DNA of 64,000 nt, from positions 477,057 through 541,056 of the forward strand of contig BJHH01000002.1 of assembly GCA_014192065.1 (NCBI GenBank), read 5' to 3'. Shown here one piece after another: positions 16,448 through 24,973 of this stretch (the first letter of the stretch is position 1; each line of letters opens with the position of its first letter). The notes under the pieces are model-generated. The model ran no database searches. It was not told the DNA's origin and saw only the letters and a list, made by a program, of their open reading frames with translations. Both the position numbers and the translations under genes were made by a program. The stretch is from Gemmatimonadota bacterium (lineage in GTDB: Bacteria; Gemmatimonadota; Gemmatimonadetes; Gemmatimonadales; Gemmatimonadaceae).

Positions 16448-17722
16448 ATGCGTACGATCGCGCTGGCATACTCTGGTGGCCTCGACACTTCGATCATCGT
16501 CCCGTGGCTTCGCGAGCACTACGATGCCAAGGTCATCTGCGTCGCCGCCGACATCGGCCAGGGTGAGGAACTTGACGGCGTAAAGCAGAAGGCAATCGCC
16601 TCCGGTGCCGCGGAGTGCTACGTCGAAGACTTACGTACCGAATATGTGCGCGATTTTATCTGGCCGACGCTTCGGGCTGGGGCGATCTACAACCGGAAGT
16701 ACCTGCTCGGCACCTCGATGGCGCGTCCGCTCATCGCGAAAAAGCAGGTCGAGGTCGCGCGCGCCGTCGGCGCTGATGCGCTGGCCCACGGCTGCACCGG
16801 CAAGGGCAACGACCAGGTACGGTTCGAGCTGACGTATATGTCGTTTGCTCCCGACCTTCCGGTCATTGCGCCCTGGCGCATCTGGGATCTTCGCTCGCGC
16901 GAGGATTGCCTCGCCTATGCGGCTGCGCACAATGTGCCAGTCGCCGCCACAACCACCAAGATTTATTCGCGCGACCGCAACATCTGGCACATCTCCCATG
17001 AAGGTGGCGTCCTCGAGGATCCGAACAGCGTTCCCCCCAAGGACCTGTTCATGCTCACCACCGATCCGGTTGACGCGCCGATGACTCCGGAAGACGTCAC
17101 GATCGGTTTCGACGAGGGTATGCCGGCATCAGTGAACGGCGAAACACTCGATCCAGTCACGCTCCTGACGAAGCTGAATGAAATCGGCGGACGCCATGGA
17201 ATTGGGCGCGCCGACATCGTCGAGGATCGCCTCGTGGGAATGAAATCGCGTGGGGTGTACGAGACCCCCGGCGGAACCCTGCTCTACACGGCGCACAGCG
17301 AGCTCGAGATGCTGGTGCTCGACCGCCGCACGCTTGCGGCCAAGGACCTCATCGCGCCGCGGTATGCGGACCTCGTCTATGAAGGGCGCTGGTGGACCAC
17401 TGAACGTGAAGCGTACGACGCATTCGTGAACGCCACGCAGGGGCGTGTTACAGGAAGCATCACCCTGCGCCTCTGCCGAGGCACGGTCACCATCGCGGGC
17501 CGCCAGAGTGCGCATGCGCTCTACGACGAACGCTTCGTTACGTTCGGCGAAGACGACGTGTTCGAGCAGAGCGACGCCGCTGGATTCATCCGCCTTTTTG
17601 GCCTCGCCGCGCGCGTTCGCGCGCTCAAGGACATGGAAGCCGCAGGCGATGCCAACGCAGCATCGGCCGGCAAGATCAAAAACGCACGCACGCCGAAGCC
17701 TGGCGAACTCACCAACGCATGA
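16448..17722 (+). CDS. argG: Argininosuccinate synthase
   Basis: ATP-dependent joining of citrulline and aspartate. A 424-residue protein with the N-type ATP-pyrophosphatase loop 'ALAYSGGLDTSIIVPWL', then 'AHGCTGKGNDQVRFELTY', 'PWRIWDLRSREDCLAYA', 'NIWHISHEGGVLEDP' and 'GIGRADIVEDRLVGMKSRGVYETPGG'. The C terminus extends ~20 residues beyond the core. The stop overlaps argH in ATGA. An ARG box precedes it. Confidence 0.96.
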   Translation: MRTIALAYSGGLDTSIIVPWLREHYDAKVICVAADIGQGEELDGVKQKAIASGAAECYVEDLRTEYVRDFIWPTLRAGAIYNRKYLLGTSMARPLIAKKQVEVARAVGADALAHGCTGKGNDQVRFELTYMSFAPDLPVIAPWRIWDLRSREDCLAYAAAHNVPVAATTTKIYSRDRNIWHISHEGGVLEDPNSVPPKDLFMLTTDPVDAPMTPEDVTIGFDEGMPASVNGETLDPVTLLTKLNEIGGRHGIGRADIVEDRLVGMKSRGVYETPGGTLLYTAHSELEMLVLDRRTLAAKDLIAPRYADLVYEGRWWTTEREAYDAFVNATQGRVTGSITLRLCRGTVTIAGRQSAHALYDERFVTFGEDDVFEQSDAAGFIRLFGLAARVRALKDMEAAGDANAASAGKIKNARTPKPGELTNA

Positions 17723-19122
17723 AGAAGCGCAGCGCCCGTGCCAAGTCCCACCAGCTCTGGGGCGGGCGCTTCGCCGCCGCGCCCCATCCCTCGCTCGAAG
17801 CGGTCAACCGCTCGATCGATGTGGATTTTCGGCTCTGGCCGCACGACATCAACCTGTCGAAGGCGTGGGCAACAGCGCTCGTGGGCGCTCGGGTCCTTTC
17901 ACGCGTCGAAGCAACGAAGATACAGCGTGGGCTCGATCGCGTAGCGCGGCGAATTCGCAGTGGCAACAAGCCGATCCGCACCGACGAAGATGTCCATACG
18001 ATGATCGACCGCCTGCTGCACGATGAATCCGGCTCCGTGGCTTCCCGCCTCCACACCGGGCGGAGTCGCAACGACCAAGTGGCAACCGCATCTCGCCTGC
18101 TGGTGATGCACGAACTCGACGCCGTCACGCAGCTTGTGGAAGAATTGCAGCGCACCTGCCACAAGCGCGCGGCCGGGTTATTGGACGCCATCATGCCAGC
18201 GTACACGCACATGCAGCGCGCGCAGCCGGTGAGCGCGGCGCACTGGATGCTCTCCCATTTCTGGGCGCTCGACCGCGACCGCGTACGCCTCCAGGCCGCG
18301 CGGGTCAGTGCCGGTGTCATGCCGCTTGGGTCAGGCGCGATAGCCGGCTCTGCATTTCGCGTGAACCGCACGCGCCTCGCCAAGACGCTTGGCTTTCATT
18401 CGATTTCGCCAAACAGTATCGACGCGGTCGGAGACAGGGACTTCATAGCCGATGCGTTGTACGCGCTGACCGGCCTCGCGACCCATCTGTCGCGCCTCGC
18501 CGAAGACCTAATCTTGTTTGGCTCGAGCGAGTTTGGGTTCGTACGATTCGCCGATGCATTCAGCACCGGCAGTTCGATGATGCCGCAGAAACGGAACCCG
18601 GACGCGCTGGAACTCGCCCGATCATCGCCGGCGCGGATCGGCGGCGACCTCTTCGCACTTCTGATGATGCTCAAGGGAACGCCGAGCGGCTACAACAAGG
18701 ATTTCCAGGAAGACAAACGGGCGCTATTTGATGCGCTCGACGCTATAACCCTCCTGCTCCCCGCGGTCTCGGGATCAGTCAGAACCCTCCGATTCGACCG
18801 GGCAAGGATGCGTGCAGCGGTGTCATCGTCGATGATGGCAACAGACCTTGCTGATTATCTCGTGCGGCGCCGGGTCACGTTTCGTGAGGCCCACGGCGCG
18901 GTCGGCTCGCTTGTGCGCCAGGCTGAACTTGCACAGGTCGAACTCGACATGCTTGGCGCGAGTGTATTTCGCTCCGCCCATCCGTTGTTTGCTTCCGCAG
19001 CACGCCGTGAGCTCAACGCAGAATCGTCTCTGTCCCACCGTGAGATCCCTGGTGGAACAGGCCCGCGCGCTGTGCGAACGCAGCTTGCACAGGCAGCAAA
19101 GAGAGTTCGGAAGAGTCGCTAA
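17719..19122 (+). CDS. argH: Argininosuccinate lyase
   Basis: Last step of arginine synthesis: cleavage of argininosuccinate to arginine and fumarate. The 467-residue protein begins with a short basic extension and 'LWGGRFAAAPHPSLEAVNRSIDVD', and has 'DVHTMIDRLL', 'LHTGRSRNDQVATASRL', 'TQMQ'-equivalent 'YTHMQRAQPVSAAHW' and the signature 'GSSMMPQKRNPDALEL' with the catalytic serine. Starts within the argG stop (ATGA). A long AT-rich gap follows. Confidence 0.96.
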   Translation: MKKRSARAKSHQLWGGRFAAAPHPSLEAVNRSIDVDFRLWPHDINLSKAWATALVGARVLSRVEATKIQRGLDRVARRIRSGNKPIRTDEDVHTMIDRLLHDESGSVASRLHTGRSRNDQVATASRLLVMHELDAVTQLVEELQRTCHKRAAGLLDAIMPAYTHMQRAQPVSAAHWMLSHFWALDRDRVRLQAARVSAGVMPLGSGAIAGSAFRVNRTRLAKTLGFHSISPNSIDAVGDRDFIADALYALTGLATHLSRLAEDLILFGSSEFGFVRFADAFSTGSSMMPQKRNPDALELARSSPARIGGDLFALLMMLKGTPSGYNKDFQEDKRALFDALDAITLLLPAVSGSVRTLRFDRARMRAAVSSSMMATDLADYLVRRRVTFREAHGAVGSLVRQAELAQVELDMLGASVFRSAHPLFASAARRELNAESSLSHREIPGGTGPRAVRTQLAQAAKRVRKSR

Positions 19123-19200
19123 CACTCAGTACAACTAAAGACTACATACGTTTACTGGCTAATTGTTATTTACAGTGAATGTTTAGTTTACAACACACTA
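19123..19200. promoter_or_regulatory. AT-rich leader before the small DNA-binding protein gene
   Basis: 78 bases of clearly lower GC than the neighbours, between argH and the palindrome. TTTAGT (19182-19187) and TATTAT (19203-19208, inside the first palindrome arm) could be a -35/-10 pair with 15-base spacing, which would put the transcription start between the arms. Tentative. Confidence 0.35.
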
Positions 19201-19230
19201 TGTATTATCCTCATTGAGGAGGATAATACA
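19201..19230. promoter_or_regulatory. Perfect 12-bp inverted repeat over ribosome binding site and start codon
   Basis: Arms TGTATTATCCTC (19201-19212) and GAGGATAATACA (19219-19230) are perfectly complementary, with a 6-base spacer. The second arm includes part of the strong Shine-Dalgarno GAGGAGG (19216-19222) and the A of the ATG at 19230. As DNA it could be an operator for the encoded DNA-binding protein; as RNA it would fold to hide the ribosome binding site. Confidence 0.8.
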
Positions 19231-19622
19231 TGAACTACACAACAACTGATGTTGCGGCAGCGCTCGGTACGACGACGAAGATGGTCGACAACTTGCTCGC
19301 CAGGGAGGCAAAGCACCTCCTCTCCACTGGTAAAAGAGGAAAGTCGCGCCTGATTGACGAGTCGCTGATCGAAATACTCGCCATTGCATTGCTTCTTCGG
19401 CGCGATCTCGGAACGTCGGCTCGCACCTCGGTAAAATTGGCCTCTGGCATAGCGGCCTCACCGGTGTCCAACGTGGCCGTTGGCACGCTCGGCGTTCTCC
19501 ACTTTGACGTCGCCAGCCTCAGACTGGTACTCCGCCAGGCGCTCGCCGATTCGCTCGAGGACAGGCAGCCGGTTCGGCGCGGACGACCCTTACTTAGCGC
19601 AAAACAGGGTACCTCGTTGTGA
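19230..19622 (+). CDS. Small DNA-binding protein (HTH plus RGRP tail), unknown family
   Basis: A 130-residue basic protein. Residues 3-24 (YTTTDVAAALGTTTKMVDNL) look like a MerR/excisionase-type helix-turn-helix that reads 'T-x-x-D-V-A-A-x-L-G', followed by a basic hairpin-like stretch (LSTGKRGKSRLID), a hydrophobic helix (ESLIEILAIALLLRRDLG) and, after a strand/helix segment, an AT-hook-like RGRP at 117-120. Its motifs G13-K17-N21, DLG 59-61 and RGRP recur with similar spacing in the N-terminal half of the protein at 33787-34737. A perfect palindrome over its own start suggests autoregulation. Downstream lies a decayed GT87 gene. Could be an antitoxin-like or solitary transcription factor. 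Confidence 0.65.
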   Translation: MNYTTTDVAAALGTTTKMVDNLLAREAKHLLSTGKRGKSRLIDESLIEILAIALLLRRDLGTSARTSVKLASGIAASPVSNVAVGTLGVLHFDVASLRLVLRQALADSLEDRQPVRRGRPLLSAKQGTSL

Positions 19623-19743
19623 GGCACCCCGAGTTAGCAGCCAGGCGAGCAGCACACCGTGATCAAGAACACAAAGTAACGCTGGACACGAGTATCAAGT
19701 GGATGCAGTATTTGGGACGGCTCCATTTCGCCAGGGAGGATGA

Positions 19744-20823
19744 GTGCTGGGTTCCGAGCACATTCGGTTCTTCTACGACTCGTTCGATATCGGGATCTAC
19801 TTTCGCGAGAGTGGTTGGATCCTCGCCTCGGCGCTGCCACGAAGCGAGCTTCCCTTCGGGTATCCTCCCTTGGCGCAGTTGTTGTTCGGCACGATGCGAC
19901 TCGTGGCGAACGGCGTCCTCGGGCCATCTGAATCTGCATTCGCAAGAGTTTGGGTTGGGATCGCCGCCGCGCTCCTGGTGCTCGCAGTGGCATGGACCCT
20001 TTGGGTCACCCCATCCACGAGATGGCGGTCGCTCGCGGTGTGGGTCACGCCGGCAGCGCTGTACTTTGCCCTGTATCGGTTCGACCTCTTCCCGGCAATC
20101 GCGACGCTCGCAGCCTACTACCTCATCCGCGAGAATCGACTACTGGCGGGATCGCTCGTGCTGGGGCTGGCGATCGCGCTCAAAGGGTACGCCCTGTACC
20201 TACTTCCCGCGCTCTATTACTACATCGCGGCAAATCGCGGACATAAGGCGGCGATTTCAGCGCTACTCCTTGCAATCGCCCCGCTGTTCGCCAGCGTCGC
20301 CGGGTTCCTCGTGTTCGCGGGAGTCGAAGAAACTCTCAAGCCGTTTGGCGCCTAGGCCACGCGAGGCTTCAACGGCGAGTCAAGCTATGATGCCCTCGCT
20401 GCTCTTGCCGGCATCCGACTTTCGCGTCACGTCGCGTTGGGAGGGTGGAGTCAACTGATTCAGCTGGCACAGTGGGGCGCTGCGCTGGGCGTTCTGCTCA
20501 CTCGACCGAAAACCTTCAAGGCCTTCGCGGCGGCATCGCTCTTCGTGCTGATGGCGTTCCTGACGCTGTCACCCTATTACTCGCCTCAATATATCCTCTG
20601 GCTGCTTCCTCTGGCGTGCTTCGTCGAGGATCGGTTCGTGACTGCAACCGTCGTGTTGATGGGCTGGATCACGTATCTCTATTTCCCCGTTGCGTACGAC
20701 AGTCTGGATGGTAGAGACAGCTGGATCCCTCCTCTCGTGTTCCTCTTGCTGATCGCCCGTATCGCTGCGGCGGGCCGAGCGTGGCTGGTCGCGTCTACTT
20801 CGTCGAATCCGCGACCGACGTGA
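19744..20823 (+). pseudogene. Decayed GT87/DUF2029-type membrane glycosyltransferase
   Basis: One reading frame runs through 19744-20823 and is interrupted by a single TAG at 20353-20355. Before it lie hydrophobic segments and the family-like 'RSELPFGYPPLAQLLFG'; after it the same frame continues as 'ATRGFNGESSYDALAALAG', matching the 'RG-x-x-x-ES' loop of polyprenol-phosphate-mannose-dependent mannosyltransferases of the GT87/DUF2029 type, then more membrane helices (PYYSPQYILWLLPL). The N terminus also looks cut: a TGA lies just upstream in frame and the first transmembrane helix and its catalytic aspartate region are missing. Most likely a pseudogene; two short expressed pieces are less likely. 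Confidence 0.75.
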
Positions 20824-21067
20824 GCGCTTGTCGAGACTCAACCTCGTTTCCGAGGCGCAGTCGCTCGGGCCGTGAGTTGCCGACATGCGTGGGACGGTGG
20901 AGAACGAAGCTGGTGGAGCTCGAGCCATAGGGCCATTCCCCGCCCCCGTGAAAAAAAGGGGGGAGCGGGCTACGCCTCCGCGTCCGGACCCTCCGGCGCC
21001 TGCACAAGATCACCGGCGCAGGGATTAACTTCTACCTCGCCACTCCGCCTCAATCGCCAATCACCCC
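20824..21067. other. Intergenic region upstream of ispG
   Basis: 244 bases without a supported gene apart from the GC hairpin. The last ~95 bases upstream of ispG show no strong ribosome binding site or obvious promoter. I looked for a tRNA and saw no T-loop motif. Confidence 0.4.
20938..20969. terminator. Terminator-like GC hairpin with internal A-run
   Basis: CCCGCCCCCG (20938-20947) can pair with GGGGGGAGCGGG (about 20957-20968) around a loop GTGAAAAAAA. It lies between the decayed glycosyltransferase gene and ispG. No T-run follows on the plus strand. Probable transcription end or insulating hairpin. Confidence 0.4.
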
Positions 21068-22294
21068 GTGATCTTCAAGTCTCGCCGGCAGTCTGTCACC
21101 GCCATCGTTGGCGGCGTCCCTATTGGGTCGTCCGCCCCGATCGTCGTACAGTCGATGACCAACACCGACACGGCTGACCCCGAGTCGACCGCGGCCCAGG
21201 TCATCTCCCTCGCCGCCGCCGGCTCGCAACTGGTGCGCATCACGGTCAATACCGATGAAGCGGCTCAGGCTGTTCCGGAAATCGTCGCGCGGGTGACGGG
21301 CGCCGGCGTCACCGTGCCTATTATCGGTGATTTTCATTACAACGGGCACCTGCTGCTCGTGAAGCACACGGCGTGCGCGCGAGCCCTCGCCAAGTACCGA
21401 ATCAACCCGGGAAATGTCGGATCCAAGCGCCGCGACGAGAATTTTCGAACCATCGTCCAGGTGGCAATCGAGCACGGAAAGCCGGTGCGGATTGGCGTCA
21501 ACTGGGGGTCGCTTGACCAGGACCTCCTGACGTCAATGATGGACGAGAATGCGTTGCGCCAAGCGCCGCTCGCCGCAAAAGACGTTTACATGGAAGCGAT
21601 GATCGAAAGCGCGCTCCGCTCCGCGGCGCTCGCGGAAGAGACAGGGCTTCCGCACGACCGTATCATCATTTCCGCCAAGATCTCCCAGGTTCAGGACCTA
21701 CTCGACTGCTATCGCCGCCTCGCCGCGCGCTGTGACTACCCGCTCCACCTCGGGCTCACCGAGGCTGGGCTGGGCATGAAGGGCACGGTGGCTACGACGG
21801 CCGCATTGTCGCTGATCCTCGCTGAGGGAATCGGCGACACCATCCGCGTGTCCCTCACGCCACGGCCCGGCGACGACCGCGCAGAAGAAGTCTTCATCGC
21901 ACAGCAGGTCCTGCAATCGCTTGGCCTCCGCAGTTTCACGCCTCAGGTCAGTGCCTGTCCCGGGTGCGGCCGCACGACGAGTACGTTCTTCCAGAAGATG
22001 GCCGAAGACATCCAAGAGTATCTGCGTACTCAGATGCCTGTCTGGCGCGAGCGTCACCCAGGAGTCGAGGAGCTGAGGGTTGCGGTGATGGGGTGCGTCG
22101 TCAATGGTCCTGGCGAAAGCAAGCACGCCGATATCGGCATCTCGCTGCCCGGGACCTTTGAAGACCCCAAAGCCCCTGTCTACGTTGACGGTACGCTTCG
22201 GGTCACACTCAAGGGAGACGCGATCGTCTCTGAGTTTCTTCAAATCCTGAACGACTACGTCGCGCGTAAGTACGCAACGCCGGCCAATACCTAG
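21068..22294 (+). CDS. ispG: 4-hydroxy-3-methylbut-2-enyl diphosphate synthase
   Basis: Penultimate-stage enzyme of the MEP isoprenoid pathway, converting MEcPP to HMBPP with a [4Fe-4S] cluster. The 408 residues include '[20 protein letters not shown]', '[12 protein letters not shown]', '[12 protein letters not shown]', '[22 protein letters not shown]' and the cluster cysteines Cys297 and Cys300 (CPGCGR) and Cys343 ([10 protein letters not shown]). GTG start with no strong ribosome binding site. Its TAG stop overlaps the TAG of the convergent hydrolase gene at CTAG. Confidence 0.96.
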   Translation: MIFKSRRQSVTAIVGGVPIGSSAPIVVQSMTNTDTADPESTAAQVISLAAAGSQLVRITVNTDEAAQAVPEIVARVTGAGVTVPIIGDFHYNGHLLLVKHTACARALAKYRINPGNVGSKRRDENFRTIVQVAIEHGKPVRIGVNWGSLDQDLLTSMMDENALRQAPLAAKDVYMEAMIESALRSAALAEETGLPHDRIIISAKISQVQDLLDCYRRLAARCDYPLHLGLTEAGLGMKGTVATTAALSLILAEGIGDTIRVSLTPRPGDDRAEEVFIAQQVLQSLGLRSFTPQVSACPGCGRTTSTFFQKMAEDIQEYLRTQMPVWRERHPGVEELRVAVMGCVVNGPGESKHADIGISLPGTFEDPKAPVYVDGTLRVTLKGDAIVSEFLQILNDYVARKYATPANT

Positions 22295-22902
22295 GCAGTC
22301 GCCTCGACCTGCTCGACGGTCGCCCGTAGTTCGTTCATGATCGGGGCGGCGAACCCAAGCTCGACAAGCCGGTCATAGGCCGCTCGATAGTTGGCAACAG
22401 CCGCGGTCCGTCCGCCAGCGAAGCGACCCCAGACCGACATCGGATCGATCGTGCGACGTAGGTCGGCTAGTGTCGCATTGGCGTTGTGCACCTGATCGGC
22501 GGCGCATACCCACCGGCTTCGGTCATCGGCGCTCGATAAGCGGGAGAGGTAGTCCGCATGGCGTTCGTTGCGATCCATTTCGTTGCCGTCGTCGTCGAGA
22601 CGGCGCTTGGTCACCGCGAGCACCGCGACGAGCACATCCTCGCCAAATTTTTCAGCCATCCGCGACTCAAGCATCGCGTGAGTCCAACTCTCTTGCACGC
22701 AGTCTTCGATGACATCGTGCAGGATTCCCGCCACGACGATCGTTTCGTCGCAACCATAGCGGGTCAGGATCAGCGCGACATTCGCCGCGTGCGTCAGGTA
22801 CGGCAGCCGCACCCCCTTCCGAACCTGCTGGTCGTGGTGTTTCGCCGCGAACGCGAGCGCGTGATTGATGCGGTCTGAATAGCCGTTCATCGCCTGCGGC
22901 AT
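22291..22902 (-). CDS. HD-domain small alarmone hydrolase, MESH1-like
   Basis: A 203-residue stand-alone HD protein resembling the hydrolase half of RelA/SpoT: '[32 protein letters not shown]' and '[12 protein letters not shown]' carry the first metal-binding residues and the HD pair, with a later '[14 protein letters not shown]' matching the conserved aspartate and asparagine of SpoT HD domains. No synthetase or TGS domain is present. It probably hydrolyses (p)ppGpp or a related nucleotide. ATG 22902 has GGAGG only 2 bases away; ATG 22890 may be the real start. Confidence 0.8.
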   Translation of the reverse strand: MPQAMNGYSDRINHALAFAAKHHDQQVRKGVRLPYLTHAANVALILTRYGCDETIVVAGILHDVIEDCVQESWTHAMLESRMAEKFGEDVLVAVLAVTKRRLDDDGNEMDRNERHADYLSRLSSADDRSRWVCAADQVHNANATLADLRRTIDPMSVWGRFAGGRTAAVANYRAAYDRLVELGFAAPIMNELRATVEQVEATA

Positions 22903-22985
22903 CGCCTCCGAGTTGACCCAGAACTTACCCGTCAGCGAACTCCACCGATACAGGCGGTCGCCAAAAGTGGTGTCTCAAAAACAGA

Positions 22986-23014
22986 GCGGGCGCCCGGTCA
23001 TCCCGGGCGCCCGC
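22986..23014 (-). terminator. Rho-independent terminator of the cupredoxin gene
   Basis: A perfect 12-bp GC stem (arms 22986-22997 and 23003-23014) with a 5-base loop, 23 bases after the cupredoxin stop. Read on the minus strand it is followed by CTGTTTTTGAG, a short T-tract. Confidence 0.8.
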
Positions 23015-23037
23015 TGCACTTCAAACCACCCTGTGCC

Positions 23038-23532
23038 TTACGGCGTAACCGTCAGCGTGCCCTTCATGTTCATGGCGAGGTGCGGCGTGCAGTTGAACTC
23101 GTACTTGCCGGCGACCACACCACCCAACGACAGCGTGAACGACTCACCTGGATTCATCTTGAGGCCGCTGGACAGTTCGCCCATGCGGTCGGTACCGAAG
23201 TTCGCATCAAGCTGCGCCTTCGCGTCAGCCGGAACCATCGCGACATCGAACGCCACGTTGTGTGGGCCACCAAGTTCCATGATGAACTTGATACCGTCGC
23301 CGACCTTCGCCGTGACATTCGCCGGCTCGAAGCGGTAACCCTTCGCATCGCCGATCATCTTCACTTCAATCGTCTTGCCCGTGATCGGCATCGCCGCGCC
23401 AGTCGAAGCCGTGGTAGCCGCTGCCGGAGCGGCCGCTGCCTCGGGCGCCTGTGTTTCAGGAGCCTTTTCGCCGCCGCCGCACGCCCCAAGCACCATCACG
23501 CTCGCTACAAGCACCACACCCTTAAACAGCAT
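23038..23532 (-). CDS. Cupredoxin (plastocyanin/azurin-like) lipoprotein
   Basis: A 164-residue periplasmic, membrane-anchored type I copper protein. The signal peptide ends in a lipobox (VLGAC, Cys18), then an Ala/Pro/Thr-rich linker to ~50 and a beta-barrel. Copper ligands are His91 (GGPHNVAF), Cys148, His151 and Met156 (C-x2-H-x4-M), the spacing of plastocyanin and pseudoazurin. It likely carries electrons to a periplasmic oxidase or reductase. A TGGAGG ribosome binding site and a CRP/FNR-type site lie upstream and a strong terminator follows, so it is transcribed alone. Confidence 0.9.
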   Translation of the reverse strand: MLFKGVVLVASVMVLGACGGGEKAPETQAPEAAAAPAAATTASTGAAMPITGKTIEVKMIGDAKGYRFEPANVTAKVGDGIKFIMELGGPHNVAFDVAMVPADAKAQLDANFGTDRMGELSSGLKMNPGESFTLSLGGVVAGKYEFNCTPHLAMNMKGTLTVTP

Positions 23533-23602
23533 GTCCTAAATCCTCCAAAATCGTTCTGAATGAATGAGATATGTCGACGCACAGGCGCACCCGTTTGTCG
23601 TA

Positions 23603-23618
23603 TGTGAAATTATTCACA
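23603..23618. promoter_or_regulatory. CRP/FNR-family binding site upstream of the cupredoxin gene
   Basis: TGTGA-AATTAT-TCACA is a perfect match to the TGTGA-N6-TCACA consensus of CRP-type regulators. Its centre is ~78 bases upstream of the cupredoxin ATG. It suggests control of this electron carrier by a CRP/FNR-family protein; no such regulator is in this window. Confidence 0.7.
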
Positions 23619-23650
23619 AACAATCCGGAAAGCAAACCTCTCCCGCTGGC

Positions 23651-24973
23651 TCAGAAGACGAGCAGCCTACTCTTCGTAACTCGTTCCGTATCACCGACAT
23701 ACGCCCAGTGTGCGTTCTTGAAATACCGCTCCGCCACGCGCCGAACGTCTGCGCCGGTTACGGCGCGCAACTCGGCCACAAACCGCTCCCCCGCCGAGTA
23801 GTCGCCACGATAGAGCTGAGCACGGGCAAGAAAGTCAGCCTGCGCGGTCGATGTCTCGTTGTTCAGAAAGTATTCCGTGATGAACTGCTGTACGATCGGC
23901 CGCAGAAATTCCGTCTGGATCTCGAATTGTTGCAGCGCCCGAATCTCGCCAGCCATCAACCTGAGCACGGAATCCGGTTCGGTGGTCGTCACATAAAGCC
24001 CGATCGAGGTCAGCGCCCGATCCCGATAGTTCGCACTGACGGCATAGGTGAGGTTGCGTTTCGACCGAATCTCGCCAAACATCCGACCGGAGAGTACGGC
24101 CGACGCCACTCGAAGTGCCGCGACATCCGGACTAGTGGCCGCGGGACCACGGAAATATCCCTGGATGTAGTTCGTCGGAAGCGCACGCCTGGTGATCGCG
24201 GCATCGGCACGCGACGACGCGAGTGTATCGGGCATCGTCCACGCATAGGTCCCAACAGGGAGCGTTCCGAGCGTCTTGCCAACGAGGCGCTCGACCGTCG
24301 CCCGATCAACGTTTCCGACGACGACGAGGAGCAGCCGTGATTTGACGAACTGCTCGCGGTGATACCGCAACAGATCTGCGCGCGAAATACCAGCGAGCGA
24401 GCGTTCCGTTCCAACCGGGGAAAGCGAATACACATGTCCGGCGAAGGTGCTGCTGTCGGCGAGGTGCTCAAGCATCGCATCTGGACTGTCGTCGCGCTGC
24501 CGGAGGGCGGCGAGCATCTGTGCCTTAACGAATTCGACGTCCGCCGAATCGAGCCGCGGTTGCATCACCCGGTCCGCAAAAATCGACCAGGTTGAGTCGA
24601 GTTCGGCGGGTGTGGTACGGATTCCGACGAGCGTCCAATCCTCGCGTGGATCAATCACAATTTCACTGCCGGTACGCGCCATCGACCGCCGCAGTACATC
24701 CCGTGCGTAGCGTGTCGTTCCGCGTTCACTGACCTGCAACAGGAAGTGCTCGAGTCCCGCCTGCCCGCCTGGCGCCGATCGCACGCCTCCGAGGAGATAG
24801 AGATTGGCGACCACTGTACTGATATTGGCGCGGCGATGAATCACTTTGACGCCAGCCACCGAATACGTACTGGTCGTCGAATCGGTGCGCGGCGCTGGTG
24901 CGCCGGGTTGGGCACCGGCGGCTCCCGAGCCACTGGCCAGCATGAACGCGAGTGCAGCGGCAGAGTGGATCAC
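23651..24973 (-). CDS. M16-family peptidase-like subunit without zinc motif
   Basis: A 440-residue exported protein with two M16 domains. A signal-like N terminus (AAALAFMLASGSGAAGAQ) is followed by a typical M16 fold, but the zinc motif HxxEH is replaced in 'GLEHFLLQVSERG'. It retains the substrate-binding region of non-catalytic M16 partners (NLTYAVSANYRD, near the 'R..Y' of the second domain). It starts with a GTG overlapping the stop of the active M16 gene, and the two probably form a heterodimer. Confidence 0.85.
   Translation of the reverse strand: MIHSAAALAFMLASGSGAAGAQPGAPAPRTDSTTSTYSVAGVKVIHRRANISTVVANLYLLGGVRSAPGGQAGLEHFLLQVSERGTTRYARDVLRRSMARTGSEIVIDPREDWTLVGIRTTPAELDSTWSIFADRVMQPRLDSADVEFVKAQMLAALRQRDDSPDAMLEHLADSSTFAGHVYSLSPVGTERSLAGISRADLLRYHREQFVKSRLLLVVVGNVDRATVERLVGKTLGTLPVGTYAWTMPDTLASSRADAAITRRALPTNYIQGYFRGPAATSPDVAALRVASAVLSGRMFGEIRSKRNLTYAVSANYRDRALTSIGLYVTTTEPDSVLRLMAGEIRALQQFEIQTEFLRPIVQQFITEYFLNNETSTAQADFLARAQLYRGDYSAGERFVAELRAVTGADVRRVAERYFKNAHWAYVGDTERVTKSRLLVF

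Noticed and set aside
20353..20355. Amber recoding (selenocysteine-like or pyrrolysine) in the GT87 gene
   Set aside because: Several nearby genes end with TAG and no recoding element is visible; a nonsense mutation is simpler.
20970..21060. Possible tRNA in the ispG upstream region
   Set aside because: Some pairing is possible but there is no T-loop GTTCRA motif or acceptor stem.
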